From: Thermohalobaculum sp951813525
Lineage (GTDB): Bacteria > Pseudomonadota > Alphaproteobacteria > Rhodobacterales > Rhodobacteraceae
NCBI GenBank assembly: GCA_951813525.2
Contig: CATOTJ020000002.1
Span: 1,240,001-1,304,000 of the forward strand
Length of the DNA stretch: 64,000 nt
Direction of reading: 5' to 3'
Shown here one piece after another: positions 53,746 to 63,081 of this stretch. Position 1 is the first letter of the stretch. Every line of letters begins with the position of its first letter. A model generated the notes under the pieces. The model made no database searches. It was given only the letters and a program-made list of their open reading frames with translations, and was not told where the DNA came from. The translations under genes were made by a program, and so were the position numbers.

Positions 53746-54144
53746 ATGAAGATCGTGCTGGTCGCAGCCGTCGCTTTAATCGATCGCGACGGACGTGTGC
53801 TGTTGGCCCAGCGCCCTGCCGGCAAATCGATGGCCGGGTTGTGGGAATTCCCGGGCGGAAAGGTTGAACCGGACGAAACACCGGAAACCTGTTTGATCCG
53901 CGAACTCCACGAAGAATTGGGGATCGACACCTGGGAAAGCTGTCTTGCGCCGCTGACATTTGCCTCGCACAGCTATGAGGAGTTTCATCTTTTGATGCCC
54001 CTGTTCGCCTGCCGGAAATGGGACGGCCTCGCGCAGGGCCGGGAAGGTCAAGAGTTAACCTGGGTTCCCCCTGCCCGCTTGCGTGACTACCCAATGCCGC
54101 CCGCCGATGTCCCGCTGATCCCGATACTGCGCGATTGGCTATGA
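53746..54144 (+). CDS. mutT: 8-oxo-dGTP diphosphatase MutT (Nudix)
   Basis: A 132-residue Nudix hydrolase removing oxidised dGTP. The Nudix box is complete: GGKVEPDETPETC followed by LIRELHEELGI. The start MKIVLVAAVALIDRDGRVLLAQR fits the family; a 17-residue longer frame that overlaps argJ is rejected. It lies 13 bases after argJ and overlaps the MBL gene by 4 bases (ATGA). Confidence 0.93.
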   Translation: MKIVLVAAVALIDRDGRVLLAQRPAGKSMAGLWEFPGGKVEPDETPETCLIRELHEELGIDTWESCLAPLTFASHSYEEFHLLMPLFACRKWDGLAQGREGQELTWVPPARLRDYPMPPADVPLIPILRDWL

Positions 54145-54926
54145 CCGAACTGTCGCTGACCGTCCTCTGCGAAAACGAAGCATCGGCGATGCCCTGGAAG
54201 GCCGAATGGGGATTTTCAGTCTGGATCGCCTATCGCGGCAGACACATCCTGTTCGATACGGGGTTTTCAGATGTGTGGCGTTTCAATGCCGACCATGCCG
54301 GAATTGACTTGGACAAAGTGGACTGGATCGCACTCAGCCATATTCACCGCGACCATACGCGCGGGTTGTTGCATCACGATTTCACTGCGAAGCCACCTCT
54401 GATCCTGCATCCCCGCATCTTGCAAACGGCGCCAGCTATCGAAGGGGATGACAATGCTGCCGCTGATTACCTGGCGATTCAAACGACTCTGCAACGCGAT
54501 TTCAGCCTGCAGCAAACGGCGAAACCGCTGCAATTCATGCCTGGGGCCTGGTTTCTGGGCGAAATTCCACGGGTTACGGGGTTCGAGAAAGGGGCCTATT
54601 TGGATGACCCGATGCCTGACGATACAGCGCTTGCGTTCGAGACCGAGCGCGGCGTCGTGGTCGTCTCGGGGTGCTCGCACGCAGGCATCTGCAACATTTG
54701 CCAGGCGGCAATGGATGTGACCGGATTGCCGCTTTACGCCGTCATCGGCGGATTTCACCTATTGCACGACGAAGACCCGCCGGTCGACGAAACCATCGCC
54801 TGGTTTCGCGCCGAATCGCCCGAGATCCTGCTGCCGATGCACTGTGTCGAATTCGATATTTTGGCCCGGTTCCATTTGGAACTGGGGACGCAAAAGTTCG
54901 GCGCCGGTTCCCAGATCGACCTCTGA
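54141..54926 (+). CDS. Metallo-beta-lactamase fold hydrolase
   Basis: A 261-residue MBL-fold protein. The zinc motif is ALSHIHRDHTRG (HxHxDH), followed by GCSHAGICNICQAA with a His and LLPMHCVEFD near the C-terminus. The arrangement resembles the 7,8-dihydropterin-6-methyl-4-(beta-D-ribofuranosyl)-aminobenzene-5'-phosphate synthase subfamily, whose members are often of unknown substrate. Translationally coupled to mutT (ATGA). Confidence 0.85.
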   Translation: MTELSLTVLCENEASAMPWKAEWGFSVWIAYRGRHILFDTGFSDVWRFNADHAGIDLDKVDWIALSHIHRDHTRGLLHHDFTAKPPLILHPRILQTAPAIEGDDNAAADYLAIQTTLQRDFSLQQTAKPLQFMPGAWFLGEIPRVTGFEKGAYLDDPMPDDTALAFETERGVVVVSGCSHAGICNICQAAMDVTGLPLYAVIGGFHLLHDEDPPVDETIAWFRAESPEILLPMHCVEFDILARFHLELGTQKFGAGSQIDL

Positions 54927-54967
54927 CTTCGAAAGCCGCTGCCATCATTCAGCGATAATTCAAGGGC

Positions 54968-55756
54968 TTACTCGGCGGCCATCCGTCCAGTTGTCCCGTC
55001 CAGCCGCCGAGACTGGCGCTTGCGGGCATCATCGCCAAACGCAGCAAACAGCGCCTTACCGACAGCGTCGATATGGGGGTCATACTCGGCATGCCATTGC
55101 ACACCGACGGAAAACGACTGCGCTCCTTCTATGGAAATTGCCTCAACCGTCTGATCGTCCGCCCACCCCTCGACGACGACCCGGCTCCCCGGTGTTGCAA
55201 CCGCCTGACCATGCAGCGAATTCGTCCAGATCTCTTCGCGGCCAAGCAATTGCGCCACAACACCGCCAGGCTTCAACGTCACACGTTCGCGCGGCTCGAA
55301 GACAATTTCGTGATCGCGGCAACCCTTCAGCATGCGGTGACGATGGCGCCCAGGCAACGCCCCGACCTCAGGGTAAAGGGTGCCTCCCAGGGCGACATTC
55401 ATCTCCTGGATGCCCTTGCAAAGCCCCAGCATCGGGATGCCCAGGTCCAGCGCTGCGCGCACCAAGGGCAACATGACCGCATCGCGGTCTTCGTCCATGG
55501 CGCCGTGTTCAGGGCCCAATTCTTCACCATAATGGGACGGATGAACATTCGCCCGCGACCCAGTGAAGACGATCCCATCAATCGACGCGCAAAGATCCCC
55601 GATATCGACCGCATCCGGCAGGCCCGGGATTAACAATGGCAATCCGTCCGAAACCATCCGCACGGAATCGATCGTCCGCCGACCAGTCATCTGAACTTCG
55701 TAGGAATCGTCGACAAAGTGCGACGAACAGGCGATTCCGATTACGGGACGGGTCAT
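54968..55756 (-). CDS. Class I glutamine amidotransferase (gamma-glutamyl-GABA hydrolase family)
   Basis: A 262-residue enzyme of the Peptidase C26/PuuD group that releases GABA or related amines from gamma-glutamyl conjugates. The nucleophile Cys is in GLCKGIQEMNVALGG, and the His/Glu pair in VQWHAEYDP. The start MTRPVIGIACSSHF at 55756 fits the family N-terminus. It follows the FG-GAP gene after 10 bases on the same strand. Substrate inferred from family only. Confidence 0.9.
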   Translation of the reverse strand: MTRPVIGIACSSHFVDDSYEVQMTGRRTIDSVRMVSDGLPLLIPGLPDAVDIGDLCASIDGIVFTGSRANVHPSHYGEELGPEHGAMDEDRDAVMLPLVRAALDLGIPMLGLCKGIQEMNVALGGTLYPEVGALPGRHRHRMLKGCRDHEIVFEPRERVTLKPGGVVAQLLGREEIWTNSLHGQAVATPGSRVVVEGWADDQTVEAISIEGAQSFSVGVQWHAEYDPHIDAVGKALFAAFGDDARKRQSRRLDGTTGRMAAE

Positions 55757-55766
55757 GCAGGCTTCC

Positions 55767-56501
55767 CTAAAGTTCACATTCCATGGCGCGGGCCCAGGCA
55801 GATCTACCGGTCGAGCGCGAGATCGGCTCGACCTCCAGCACGCCATCGACCATCCACGCCCTTAGCAGACGGCTCCAGTCTGCCATCGCTACCACAAGCT
55901 CCGGCCCCTCGCCACAATCGCGCACGCCGCCCGATATAAAGGCCTGACCGATTTTGTGGTTCGATACGCCGCCAATATTGGCAATCTGGATGAATTTTCC
56001 GTCACGAAAGGACCAAATCCGCAATGTGCCGCCGATATGCGGGGTCTCGACATATGCAACATCAACGACCCCGTCGCCGTTGAAATCGGCAATCCCTGCG
56101 GGTGCAAGCCACCGATAACCGCGCCCGATCGGCGGTGTCTGATACGCAATCTCTCCGCGGATAAAGATCGCAAGTCGCGCCCCGTCCTTGGCATCGGAAA
56201 TGACTGTGACCGGATCCGGCGCCCCATCCTTGTTGAAGTCACCGCAACGCGGGGACAGGTCCTCGAAAACCTGGCCGTCCGGCAACGTAATCCGAACCTC
56301 GTCAATCTCTTCCTGGCTGTCGTCCCGATAGAACGACATATAGAGGCCTTTGTATTCCAGATCGTCGCCCAGAACGCCGTGGCGGTACTCGTCGGTCGGT
56401 CCGAAATACGCAGCCGATGCACAGCCCCAGCTTTCCTCCGGCGTTTGTGCCATCGCACAGACCGGTAAAGTGAGAGCCAGCAGCGCCGCAGCCAGTCTCA
56501 A
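55767..56501 (-). CDS. Secreted FG-GAP/VCBS repeat protein
   Basis: A 244-residue predicted periplasmic or outer-surface protein. Signal peptide MRLAAALLALTLPVCAMA, then two FG-GAP-like calcium-binding repeats (CGDFNKDGAPDPVTVISD; ADFNGDGVVDVAYVE), which are typical of integrin-type propeller proteins. Mature region carries Cys near both ends. The start overlaps the ferredoxin gene stop by 4 bases (ATGA), so the two are translationally coupled, an odd pairing. Function unknown. Confidence 0.8.
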   Translation of the reverse strand: MRLAAALLALTLPVCAMAQTPEESWGCASAAYFGPTDEYRHGVLGDDLEYKGLYMSFYRDDSQEEIDEVRITLPDGQVFEDLSPRCGDFNKDGAPDPVTVISDAKDGARLAIFIRGEIAYQTPPIGRGYRWLAPAGIADFNGDGVVDVAYVETPHIGGTLRIWSFRDGKFIQIANIGGVSNHKIGQAFISGGVRDCGEGPELVVAMADWSRLLRAWMVDGVLEVEPISRSTGRSAWARAMECEL

Positions 56502-56821
56502 ATCTGCTTCTCCGGCATCTGAACGACCAGACCCTCCAACTCGGGTGTCACTTTCAGCTGACAGGTCAGACGCGACCGCGTTTCGTCCGGTTCGTATGCA
56601 AAATCCAGCATATCCAGTTCCATGTCTTCTTTGGCTGGCAGCTTACCCACCCATGCCGGATCGACATAAACATGGCAGGTCGAACACGCGCAGGCGCCGC
56701 CACAATCGGCGTCGATGCCTGGGATATTGTTCGAAACCGCGCCTTCCATCACTGTCAGGCCTTCGGCAACGTCCAACTCGTGCTGCTTGCCGCCGTGCTC
56801 AATATACGTGATCTTTACCAT
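56498..56821 (-). CDS. 2Fe-2S ferredoxin (adrenodoxin/ISC type)
   Basis: A 107-residue plant/vertebrate-type ferredoxin. Cluster ligands: Cys in DCGGACACSTCHVYV (C-x5-C-x2-C) and the fourth in RLTCQLKV. The length and the start MVKITYIEHGGKQHELDV fit class I adrenodoxin-like proteins used with P450 systems or Fe-S assembly. Overlaps the downstream FG-GAP gene; the MATE gene lies 43 bases upstream on the same strand. Partner unknown. Confidence 0.93.
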   Translation of the reverse strand: MVKITYIEHGGKQHELDVAEGLTVMEGAVSNNIPGIDADCGGACACSTCHVYVDPAWVGKLPAKEDMELDMLDFAYEPDETRSRLTCQLKVTPELEGLVVQMPEKQI

Positions 56822-56864
56822 CTGCTCGCGTCCTCGGGAATCTCTATAGGTTCAGCGGCGGTAT

Positions 56865-58292
56865 CTAACGTCTCTGGTCCGCTGATGCCAGAGGGTTGGC
56901 GACACCTGCTTCGGCAGCACGCCCGCTTGTGATCGCGGGTACAACAGTCGGCACGGGCAGGACCGGCTTGCGATCGATACGGCGCACTAAACGCCACCCC
57001 GTGAATGCCGCCGCCGATCCAACGATCAACCCGGCCGCCGCATGGATGTAAACTGCAGCCCCGGTTCCCAGCGACCCCGCAGCAAGCGCTGCCAGGATGG
57101 GCACGGCGATGCCATCGCGCGACCAATTGAACGCCGTTGACCACAAGGGTCGTCCCAGATTGTTAAAGGCTGCGTTCGAAACAAACAGGGCGCCATGAAA
57201 CAGATACCCCAATGCCCCCAGCACAGTGAACGCCCGCACAATCTCGGCGCCGCCGCCGGTTAATCCAAATCCTTCGACAATTAGGTCAGCCGCCAGCCAA
57301 AGTGCGGCCCAAGCCGCAAGAACATAGACAAACGTAAAGATCAGCGCATCGCGATAAGCCATTGCAATTCTGGGATAAAGCCCCGCACCATAGTTCTGGC
57401 CGATGATTGGCCCGACGGCGCCGGCCAACGCAAAAATGCCTCCAAAGGCCAATGCGGTAATGCGGCCGATCACCGCCCAACCGGCAACCGCTTCGTCGCC
57501 CGATTGCGCAACCGTCGAGGTCAAATACGCCATACCGAACGGTGTCGAAAGCTGTGTCGCCATCGCCGGACCGGCAATCGATGCGATCTTTGGTAAGTCG
57601 CTGGCGCAACCTGAAAGTGTCGGGCGTGCCAACATCTGATGTCGGCCAACCACCAGGTAAAAACCGATCACAGCCGTGGCCACCCGGGTCAACACGACCG
57701 AAATTGCAGCCCCGGTCAGCCCGAGATCAAACCCAAATATCAGGATTGGATCCAAAAAGGCCGCAATCACACCGCCGCCCAGCGTCACGTACATTGCGTG
57801 ACGGGCCGCCCCAACTGCGCGCAACGTCGCCGAGGCAGCCATGCCGATCCCCAGCAGAGGCATCGAGACCAGCGCGATCGCCAAAAAGTGGCTGGCCTGT
57901 GAATGCGCCTCGCCGGTGGCCCCCAACAACGACAGGGCTGCGTCACGCAAAATCCACACGGCACATGCCACAACGCACAGGAACACGACCGTGATCGCCA
58001 TCGAAGCTCCGGCCAATTGTCGTGCGCGCTCTCGTTCTCCGCGCCCCTCGGCGCGGCTGACCAGCGCGACACCTCCAATCATCAGACCAATTGACAGCGA
58101 CAGCATGAAAAACTGAATTGCGCCGGCAAATCCGATCGCCGCTGCCAGTTCCGTGACTCCCAACATCGAAATGTAGAAAAGATTGACCGCGTCGACCAAA
58201 AACAACGCCATCAGGCCCGTCGCCGCTGTCGCGGTCATCACCGCGACATGACGCATGGTCGATCCGGATGTGAAGGCCGCCCGTTCCGTCAT
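56865..58292 (-). CDS. MATE-family efflux transporter
   Basis: A 475-residue multidrug and toxin extrusion protein with 12 membrane segments in two bundles (TATGLMALFLVDAVNLFYISM; LGVTELAAAIGFAGAIQFF; AGPAMATQLSTPFGMAY; GAVGPIIGQNYGAGLY). NorM/DinF-like. The GxxxG and QNYGAG signatures of the second bundle are present. The start overlaps the MFS stop by 4 bases (ATGA), making a two-transporter operon. Substrate unknown. Confidence 0.92.
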   Translation of the reverse strand: MTERAAFTSGSTMRHVAVMTATAATGLMALFLVDAVNLFYISMLGVTELAAAIGFAGAIQFFMLSLSIGLMIGGVALVSRAEGRGERERARQLAGASMAITVVFLCVVACAVWILRDAALSLLGATGEAHSQASHFLAIALVSMPLLGIGMAASATLRAVGAARHAMYVTLGGGVIAAFLDPILIFGFDLGLTGAAISVVLTRVATAVIGFYLVVGRHQMLARPTLSGCASDLPKIASIAGPAMATQLSTPFGMAYLTSTVAQSGDEAVAGWAVIGRITALAFGGIFALAGAVGPIIGQNYGAGLYPRIAMAYRDALIFTFVYVLAAWAALWLAADLIVEGFGLTGGGAEIVRAFTVLGALGYLFHGALFVSNAAFNNLGRPLWSTAFNWSRDGIAVPILAALAAGSLGTGAAVYIHAAAGLIVGSAAAFTGWRLVRRIDRKPVLPVPTVVPAITSGRAAEAGVANPLASADQRR

Positions 58293-59527
58293 TCGCCGGG
58301 CTGCAATACCGCCCGCGGGCGCAGGACAGATTCGTTCCCCGGCCCCGGATCACGCGGAACCAGAAATGCCAGGAACAGTGAAATCAGCGACATCACCACG
58401 GCCAGGCCAAACACCGCCGCGGGTGATTGCAACCACAGATACCCCAGCATCGCAGGCAAAACCACTGCAGCAATATGATTGATCGTAAAGGCGACGGCCG
58501 CGGTCGGCGCCTGATCTTCAGGATCGGCGATCTTCTGAAAGTAGGTTTTTTGCGCGAATGCGATGGCGAACAGCAAGTGATCGACCACATACAAAGTCGC
58601 AGCAACCCACATGCTCCAATCAAAATAATAGACCCCGACATAAAGAGAAAATACACCGAACAGACCGATATATTCCAGGATCAGGCTCAACCGCTCGCCA
58701 AAGCGCTGAATGAACCGCCCGATCAACGGCGCAGCGATGATATTTGCGACGTAGTTGATCACGAAAATCATCGCCAGGCCTTCGACGTCCAGACCGAATT
58801 TCTCGACCATCATAAACGGCGCAAAGACCATAAAAATCTGGCGCCGGGCGCCGCCCATAAAGACCAGCGCATAGTACAGCCAATAACGGGTCTTCAGGAC
58901 GATATCCTTGCGCTGGGCGGTCCTGCCCTCGAACTGCGGGAAGACCAGCCAGCAAAACGCAGCGACCAGCAACCCAACACCGCCACCTACGATGTACATT
59001 GCATCGAAACTGGCGTCCAAAATCTCGCGTGCTGCCAAAACAGCGGAATAGGCGATCAGCGACCCAACCGAGCCGGCAGCTACGATCCAGCCCAGCTTTC
59101 GCGGCGCTGTTGCTTTGTCCAGCCATTGCAGCTGCAGCGACTGGTTCACCGTTTCAAAATAATGAAACCCCAACGAGCCGATATAGGTCGTGATCAGCAG
59201 CCCCCAGAAGGACGGGAACTGTGATGTGACCATCGTCGCAGCGCCCAGCAATAGAAACGAGACAATCGCCAGCGTCTGTTCACGTACGAACCGGATAATA
59301 AAGACGACCAGAAACGCCATAAACCCGGGGATTTCGCGCACCGACTCCCGCCACCCGGTGTCTGAACCGTCGAAATTCGCGACCTCGACCGCAAAATTGT
59401 TGATCAAGACCATCCACAGGCTCAACCCAAACCAGACGCCGCCCTGCATAATCAAAAGCATCGCTTCCGGCCTGCGCCAACGTGGCAGATGTTCAGTATT
59501 GTCGATGGAAACGACCGGGCGGGGCAT
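58289..59527 (-). CDS. Major facilitator superfamily transporter
   Basis: A 412-residue 12-helix transporter. N-terminal soluble stretch of about 20 residues (MPRPVVSIDNTEHL) then hydrophobic helices such as AMLLIMQGGVWFGLSLWMVL and FMAFLVVFIIRFVREQTLAIV; a large central loop near QFEGRTAQRKD separates the two halves. The typical MFS loop 2-3 motif is degenerate. First gene of the unit with the MATE exporter. Substrate not inferred. Confidence 0.85.
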   Translation of the reverse strand: MPRPVVSIDNTEHLPRWRRPEAMLLIMQGGVWFGLSLWMVLINNFAVEVANFDGSDTGWRESVREIPGFMAFLVVFIIRFVREQTLAIVSFLLLGAATMVTSQFPSFWGLLITTYIGSLGFHYFETVNQSLQLQWLDKATAPRKLGWIVAAGSVGSLIAYSAVLAAREILDASFDAMYIVGGGVGLLVAAFCWLVFPQFEGRTAQRKDIVLKTRYWLYYALVFMGGARRQIFMVFAPFMMVEKFGLDVEGLAMIFVINYVANIIAAPLIGRFIQRFGERLSLILEYIGLFGVFSLYVGVYYFDWSMWVAATLYVVDHLLFAIAFAQKTYFQKIADPEDQAPTAAVAFTINHIAAVVLPAMLGYLWLQSPAAVFGLAVVMSLISLFLAFLVPRDPGPGNESVLRPRAVLQPGE

Positions 59528-59677
59528 TCGGAACTCCTTGACCGCCCCTTACCGTCCCGGCGTCTGTGACACCAGCGAATTGCGCAGTCGCTCGGAAGTC
59601 GGCGCATGCGTTAATCGGGCCTGTTACTTCGCCGTTCAGGGCTTGCCCGTGCCGCCTGCCCGCCCTACCCCATTCAT

Positions 59678-60889
59678 ATGAAAAAGTCGCGCGCCGCCCC
59701 GTCCAATCGCCCGGTCCTGTCCAACCGCGATGCCCGCCGGATTTTCCTGCACCGTCATCTTTTGTCGGGCGATGTTCCACAGTTTGTGCCGGACCTGATC
59801 GAGCGGTTGGGCTTTGTTCAGGTCGATAGCGTCAACACGGTCGAGCGCGCCCACCACATGATTCTGTCCACACGATCGCGCCCTTACCGCCAGCGCCATC
59901 TGGCCCCGCCCCTGCAACGTCATCGCACGCTGTTTGAAAACTGGACCCATGATGCGTCGATCATCCCAACCCGGTTTTTCCCCCATTGGAAGCTGAGATT
60001 TCAGCGTGAAACCCAAGGGCTGGCGGCCAAATGGACCAAATGGCAACGCACTGGGTTCGCGGAAAAGTTTGATGATGTGCTGCAGCGGATACGCGACGAT
60101 GGCCCCTGCCTTTCGCGGGATATGGCCGGTGACGAGGCCAAGAAGGGGACGGGCTGGTGGGATTGGCATCCCTCAAAAACAGCGCTCGAGTATCTGTGGC
60201 GCACCGGCGCACTCGCTGTCTGCCGCCGCCAGGGCTTTCAAAAGGTCTATGACCTGACCGAGAATGTCATCCCCGCCTAATTTCGGGCGTCCGACCCAAG
60301 CGAGAGCGAAACCATCGACTGGGCCTGTTCGGGCGCGCTCGACCGGCTGGGCTTTGCGACGTCGGGCGAGCTCGCAGCATTTTGTGACCTGATCAGGCCG
60401 CAGGAAGCAAAAGACTGGTGCTACGCCCGCCTCGGCCAGGATCTGGTCGAAATTGACATCGAATGCGCTGATGGTTCGCTGCGCCGCGTTCTTGCCAGAC
60501 CGGATCTTCTGGACACCGTCGACGATGTACCGCCAGCGCCCGGCGGCATCCGGATCTTGTCACCGTTCGACCCGGCATTGCGCGATCGTAAGCGGGCCGA
60601 ACGGCTGTTCGGTTTTCACTATCGGATCGAGATTTTCGTGCCCGAAGCACAGCGAAAGTACGGCTACTATGTCTTCCCGGTTTTAGAAGGTGATCGCCTG
60701 ATCGGGCGCATCGATATCAAGAGGTCGCCCAAAACCAACAAACTGGATGTCAGCGCCTTTTGGCCCGAGCCAGGTGTACGCCTCGGAAAAGGCCGACAAG
60801 AACGCATGAACGCCGAACTTTCCCGGGTCTGCCGGTTTGCTGGCTGCGAAGGCCTTGCATTCACCAACGATTGGATGCGCGCGGCGTAA
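59678..60889 (+). pseudogene. YcaQ/AlkZ-type DNA glycosylase broken by an in-frame ochre codon
   Basis: Winged-helix DNA glycosylase family (YcaQ of E. coli unhooks interstrand crosslinks). The frame of 403 sense codons is interrupted once, at codon 201 (TAA, 60278-60280), after TENVIPA; it resumes FRASDPSESETIDWACSGAL and runs to NDWMRAA. The catalytic QxD motif GFVQVDSVNTVERAHH lies before the stop, while the HTH-rich C-terminal half, including YRIEIFVPEAQRKYGYYVFP, lies after. No frameshift or other damage is seen. A recent nonsense mutation, an error, or suppressor reading are the options. Confidence 0.88.
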
Positions 60890-60990
60890 CGAAGTCGAGG
60901 CAGTGATATCACCCTCGCAATCAAGCGGCATTTTCAACTTATGCGATTCTACCGTAGGCTTTAAGCGTCGGAGCACGAATAACCCATTGT

Positions 60991-61008
60991 TTGTCGTAAA
61001 ACTGTGCC
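60991..61008 (+). promoter_or_regulatory. Possible PHO box upstream of phoX
   Basis: TTGTCGT-AAAA-CTGTGCC, 63 bases before the phoX start. It matches the PhoB consensus (CTGTCAT N4 CTGTCAY) at about nine of 14 positions, with the A-rich 4-base spacer exact. PhoX is typically phosphate-starvation induced, which supports the call, but half of the second repeat is poor. Confidence 0.4.
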
Positions 61009-61070
61009 GCTCACCGGCTAAAAAATTCGAATGGCCCCATCACGCCTTCACCACGACAGAGGAAACCCCC

Positions 61071-62957
61071 ATGAAAGACTTTGATGACGCGCCGTCATTT
61101 GACGACTTTGACGAAATCCATCACCCACGCCCGAACGGTTGCGATTTTGACCGTGTTGTCGAATCGGCAATCTCGAGACGAGGCTTCCTGAGTGTTGTCG
61201 CCATGGGAACAGCTGGCTTCCTCGCGTCAACCGCCATGCCACGCGTCGCGCGAGCTTCGGGCGACCGTTTCGGGTTTGGTCAGATTGCCGCCACCGGCGC
61301 TGATACGATCACCATCCCTGACGGCTTCAGTTGGGAGCCTGTCGTCAACTGGGGCGATCCGTTGTGGTCGGATGCGCCCGAGTTCGATTGGATCGTTCGC
61401 GGTACCGCCGCGCAACAGGAAAAGGCTTTCGGCGACAATAACGATGGCATGTCCATTTTTTCGATCGGCGGGCGCACGGTTCTGGTGATCAATCAGGAAT
61501 ACACCAATCGCGACATTGCCAACGCGACCCGGGAATCGAAGCTGCCCGAAACAGATGACGACGTGCTGAAAGGCATGCTTGCCCATGGCGTGACAGTTGT
61601 CGAACTGGCCCAGTCGGACGGTAAATGGTCGGTTGTGCAGGACAGCCCTGTTAACCGCCGGATCACCCCGCAAACCGAAATGGAACTGACCGGCCCCGCT
61701 GCCGGGCATGATGCACTGAAGACCGCCGCGGACCCGACCGGCACGAAAACGCTGGGTACGTGGAACAACTGCGCCAACGGACAGACACCGTGGGGCACGT
61801 ATTTGGCCTGCGAAGAGAACTTTAACGGCTACTTCCGTTCCTCGGACGAGAACATCGAGATTTCGGTCGACAAGAAACGGTACGGCGTTGGCCCCAAAGA
61901 CTGGGGTTACGGATGGGCACAGATCGACGAGCGCTTCGACATCTCCAAACATCCGAACGAATGCAACCGAGCGGGCTATGTTGTCGAGATCGACCCATCA
62001 GACCCGAACTCGACTCCCAAGAAGCACACGGCATTGGGACGCTTCAAACACGAAAATGCCGATGTGGTCATCAACAACGATGGACGCGTCGTCGTCTATA
62101 TGGGCGATGACGAGCGCGGCGAGTTCGTCTACCGCTATGTCTCGAACGGCTTCTATTCGGTGGGCGGCGATACCTCCGACCTTTTGACCGATGGCAAACT
62201 CTATGCCGCCAAGTTCAATGACGATGGCAGCGGCCAATGGATGGAACTTTCTGAAGCGGCGACCGGCATGACGCCCGCCGAGGTCAGCGTTTTCAGTCGA
62301 ATGGCAGGTTCCAAAGTCGGCGCAACGACCATGGATCGCCCGGAATGGGTCGCATCGCACCCATCGAAGGCCGAGGTCTACTGCGCGCTGACCAACAACA
62401 AGAACCGTGGCATCAAACCGAACAAGGGCGGCGATCCCACGCCAGTCGGCGGTCCGAACCCGCGTGAGGCCAACAAATACGGCCAGGTCGTCCGCTGGAT
62501 GCCCGAAGGCGGCGACCACACTGCCAACGGCTTTGCCTGGAATCTGTTCGTCCTGGCCGGAAACCCCGATGTTCATCAGGACGCCCGAAAAGGCTCGGAC
62601 AACATCAACTCGGGGAACATGTTCAATTCGCCGGATGGGATCGCGTTCGACAATAATGGCGTGCTGTGGATCCAGACGGATGGAAACTATTCCAACGAGG
62701 AAGATTTTGCCGACCAGGGCAACAACCAGATGCTGGCGGCCGATACCGAAACCGGCGAAATCCGGCGTTTCCTGGTCGGCCCTATTTCGTGCGAAGTTAC
62801 GGGTCTGGCTTTCTCGGCAGACCGGCGTACGATGTTCGTTGGAATTCAGCACCCGGGTGAAAAAGGCAAACCCAGCCACTGGCCCGGCGGCGGCGATACT
62901 GTACCCAGATCAGGCGTCGTTGCAGTCCGGCGCGATGATGGTGCCGTGATCGGTTGA
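61071..62957 (+). CDS. phoX: PhoX-family alkaline phosphatase (Tat-exported)
   Basis: A 628-residue calcium/iron-dependent phosphatase releasing phosphate from organic esters outside the inner membrane. The Tat signal is SRRGFLSVVAMGTAGFLAST at residues 36-55, after a 35-residue acidic N-region (MKDFDDAPSFDDFDEIHHP) that is usual for PhoX. DUF839 blocks follow: CANGQTPWGTYLACEENFNGYF, GRFKHENADVVINNDGRVVVYMGDDERGEF and SPDGIAFDNNGVLWIQTDG. GAGGAAA precedes the start; the longer frame overlapping the ycaQ-like gene is rejected. A perfect terminator follows. Confidence 0.95.
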   Translation: MKDFDDAPSFDDFDEIHHPRPNGCDFDRVVESAISRRGFLSVVAMGTAGFLASTAMPRVARASGDRFGFGQIAATGADTITIPDGFSWEPVVNWGDPLWSDAPEFDWIVRGTAAQQEKAFGDNNDGMSIFSIGGRTVLVINQEYTNRDIANATRESKLPETDDDVLKGMLAHGVTVVELAQSDGKWSVVQDSPVNRRITPQTEMELTGPAAGHDALKTAADPTGTKTLGTWNNCANGQTPWGTYLACEENFNGYFRSSDENIEISVDKKRYGVGPKDWGYGWAQIDERFDISKHPNECNRAGYVVEIDPSDPNSTPKKHTALGRFKHENADVVINNDGRVVVYMGDDERGEFVYRYVSNGFYSVGGDTSDLLTDGKLYAAKFNDDGSGQWMELSEAATGMTPAEVSVFSRMAGSKVGATTMDRPEWVASHPSKAEVYCALTNNKNRGIKPNKGGDPTPVGGPNPREANKYGQVVRWMPEGGDHTANGFAWNLFVLAGNPDVHQDARKGSDNINSGNMFNSPDGIAFDNNGVLWIQTDGNYSNEEDFADQGNNQMLAADTETGEIRRFLVGPISCEVTGLAFSADRRTMFVGIQHPGEKGKPSHWPGGGDTVPRSGVVAVRRDDGAVIG

Positions 62958-62981
62958 CGGTCAGACAGTCATAACATGCCC

Positions 62982-63011
62982 AAATCGCCCGGCCTGTCCG
63001 GGCGATTTTTC
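62982..63011 (+). terminator. Intrinsic terminator after phoX
   Basis: Perfect 11-bp stem (AAATCGCCCGG / CCGGGCGATTT) with loop CCTGT, running into TTTTTCG, 25 bases after the phoX stop. It could also act on the convergent gene. Confidence 0.9.
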
Positions 63012-63081
63012 GTTTCGCAGCCGCGGTGCGGCACGCCGCCAGCACAGTTCCCATGATAGACCATGGTGCAGACAGTGATGT

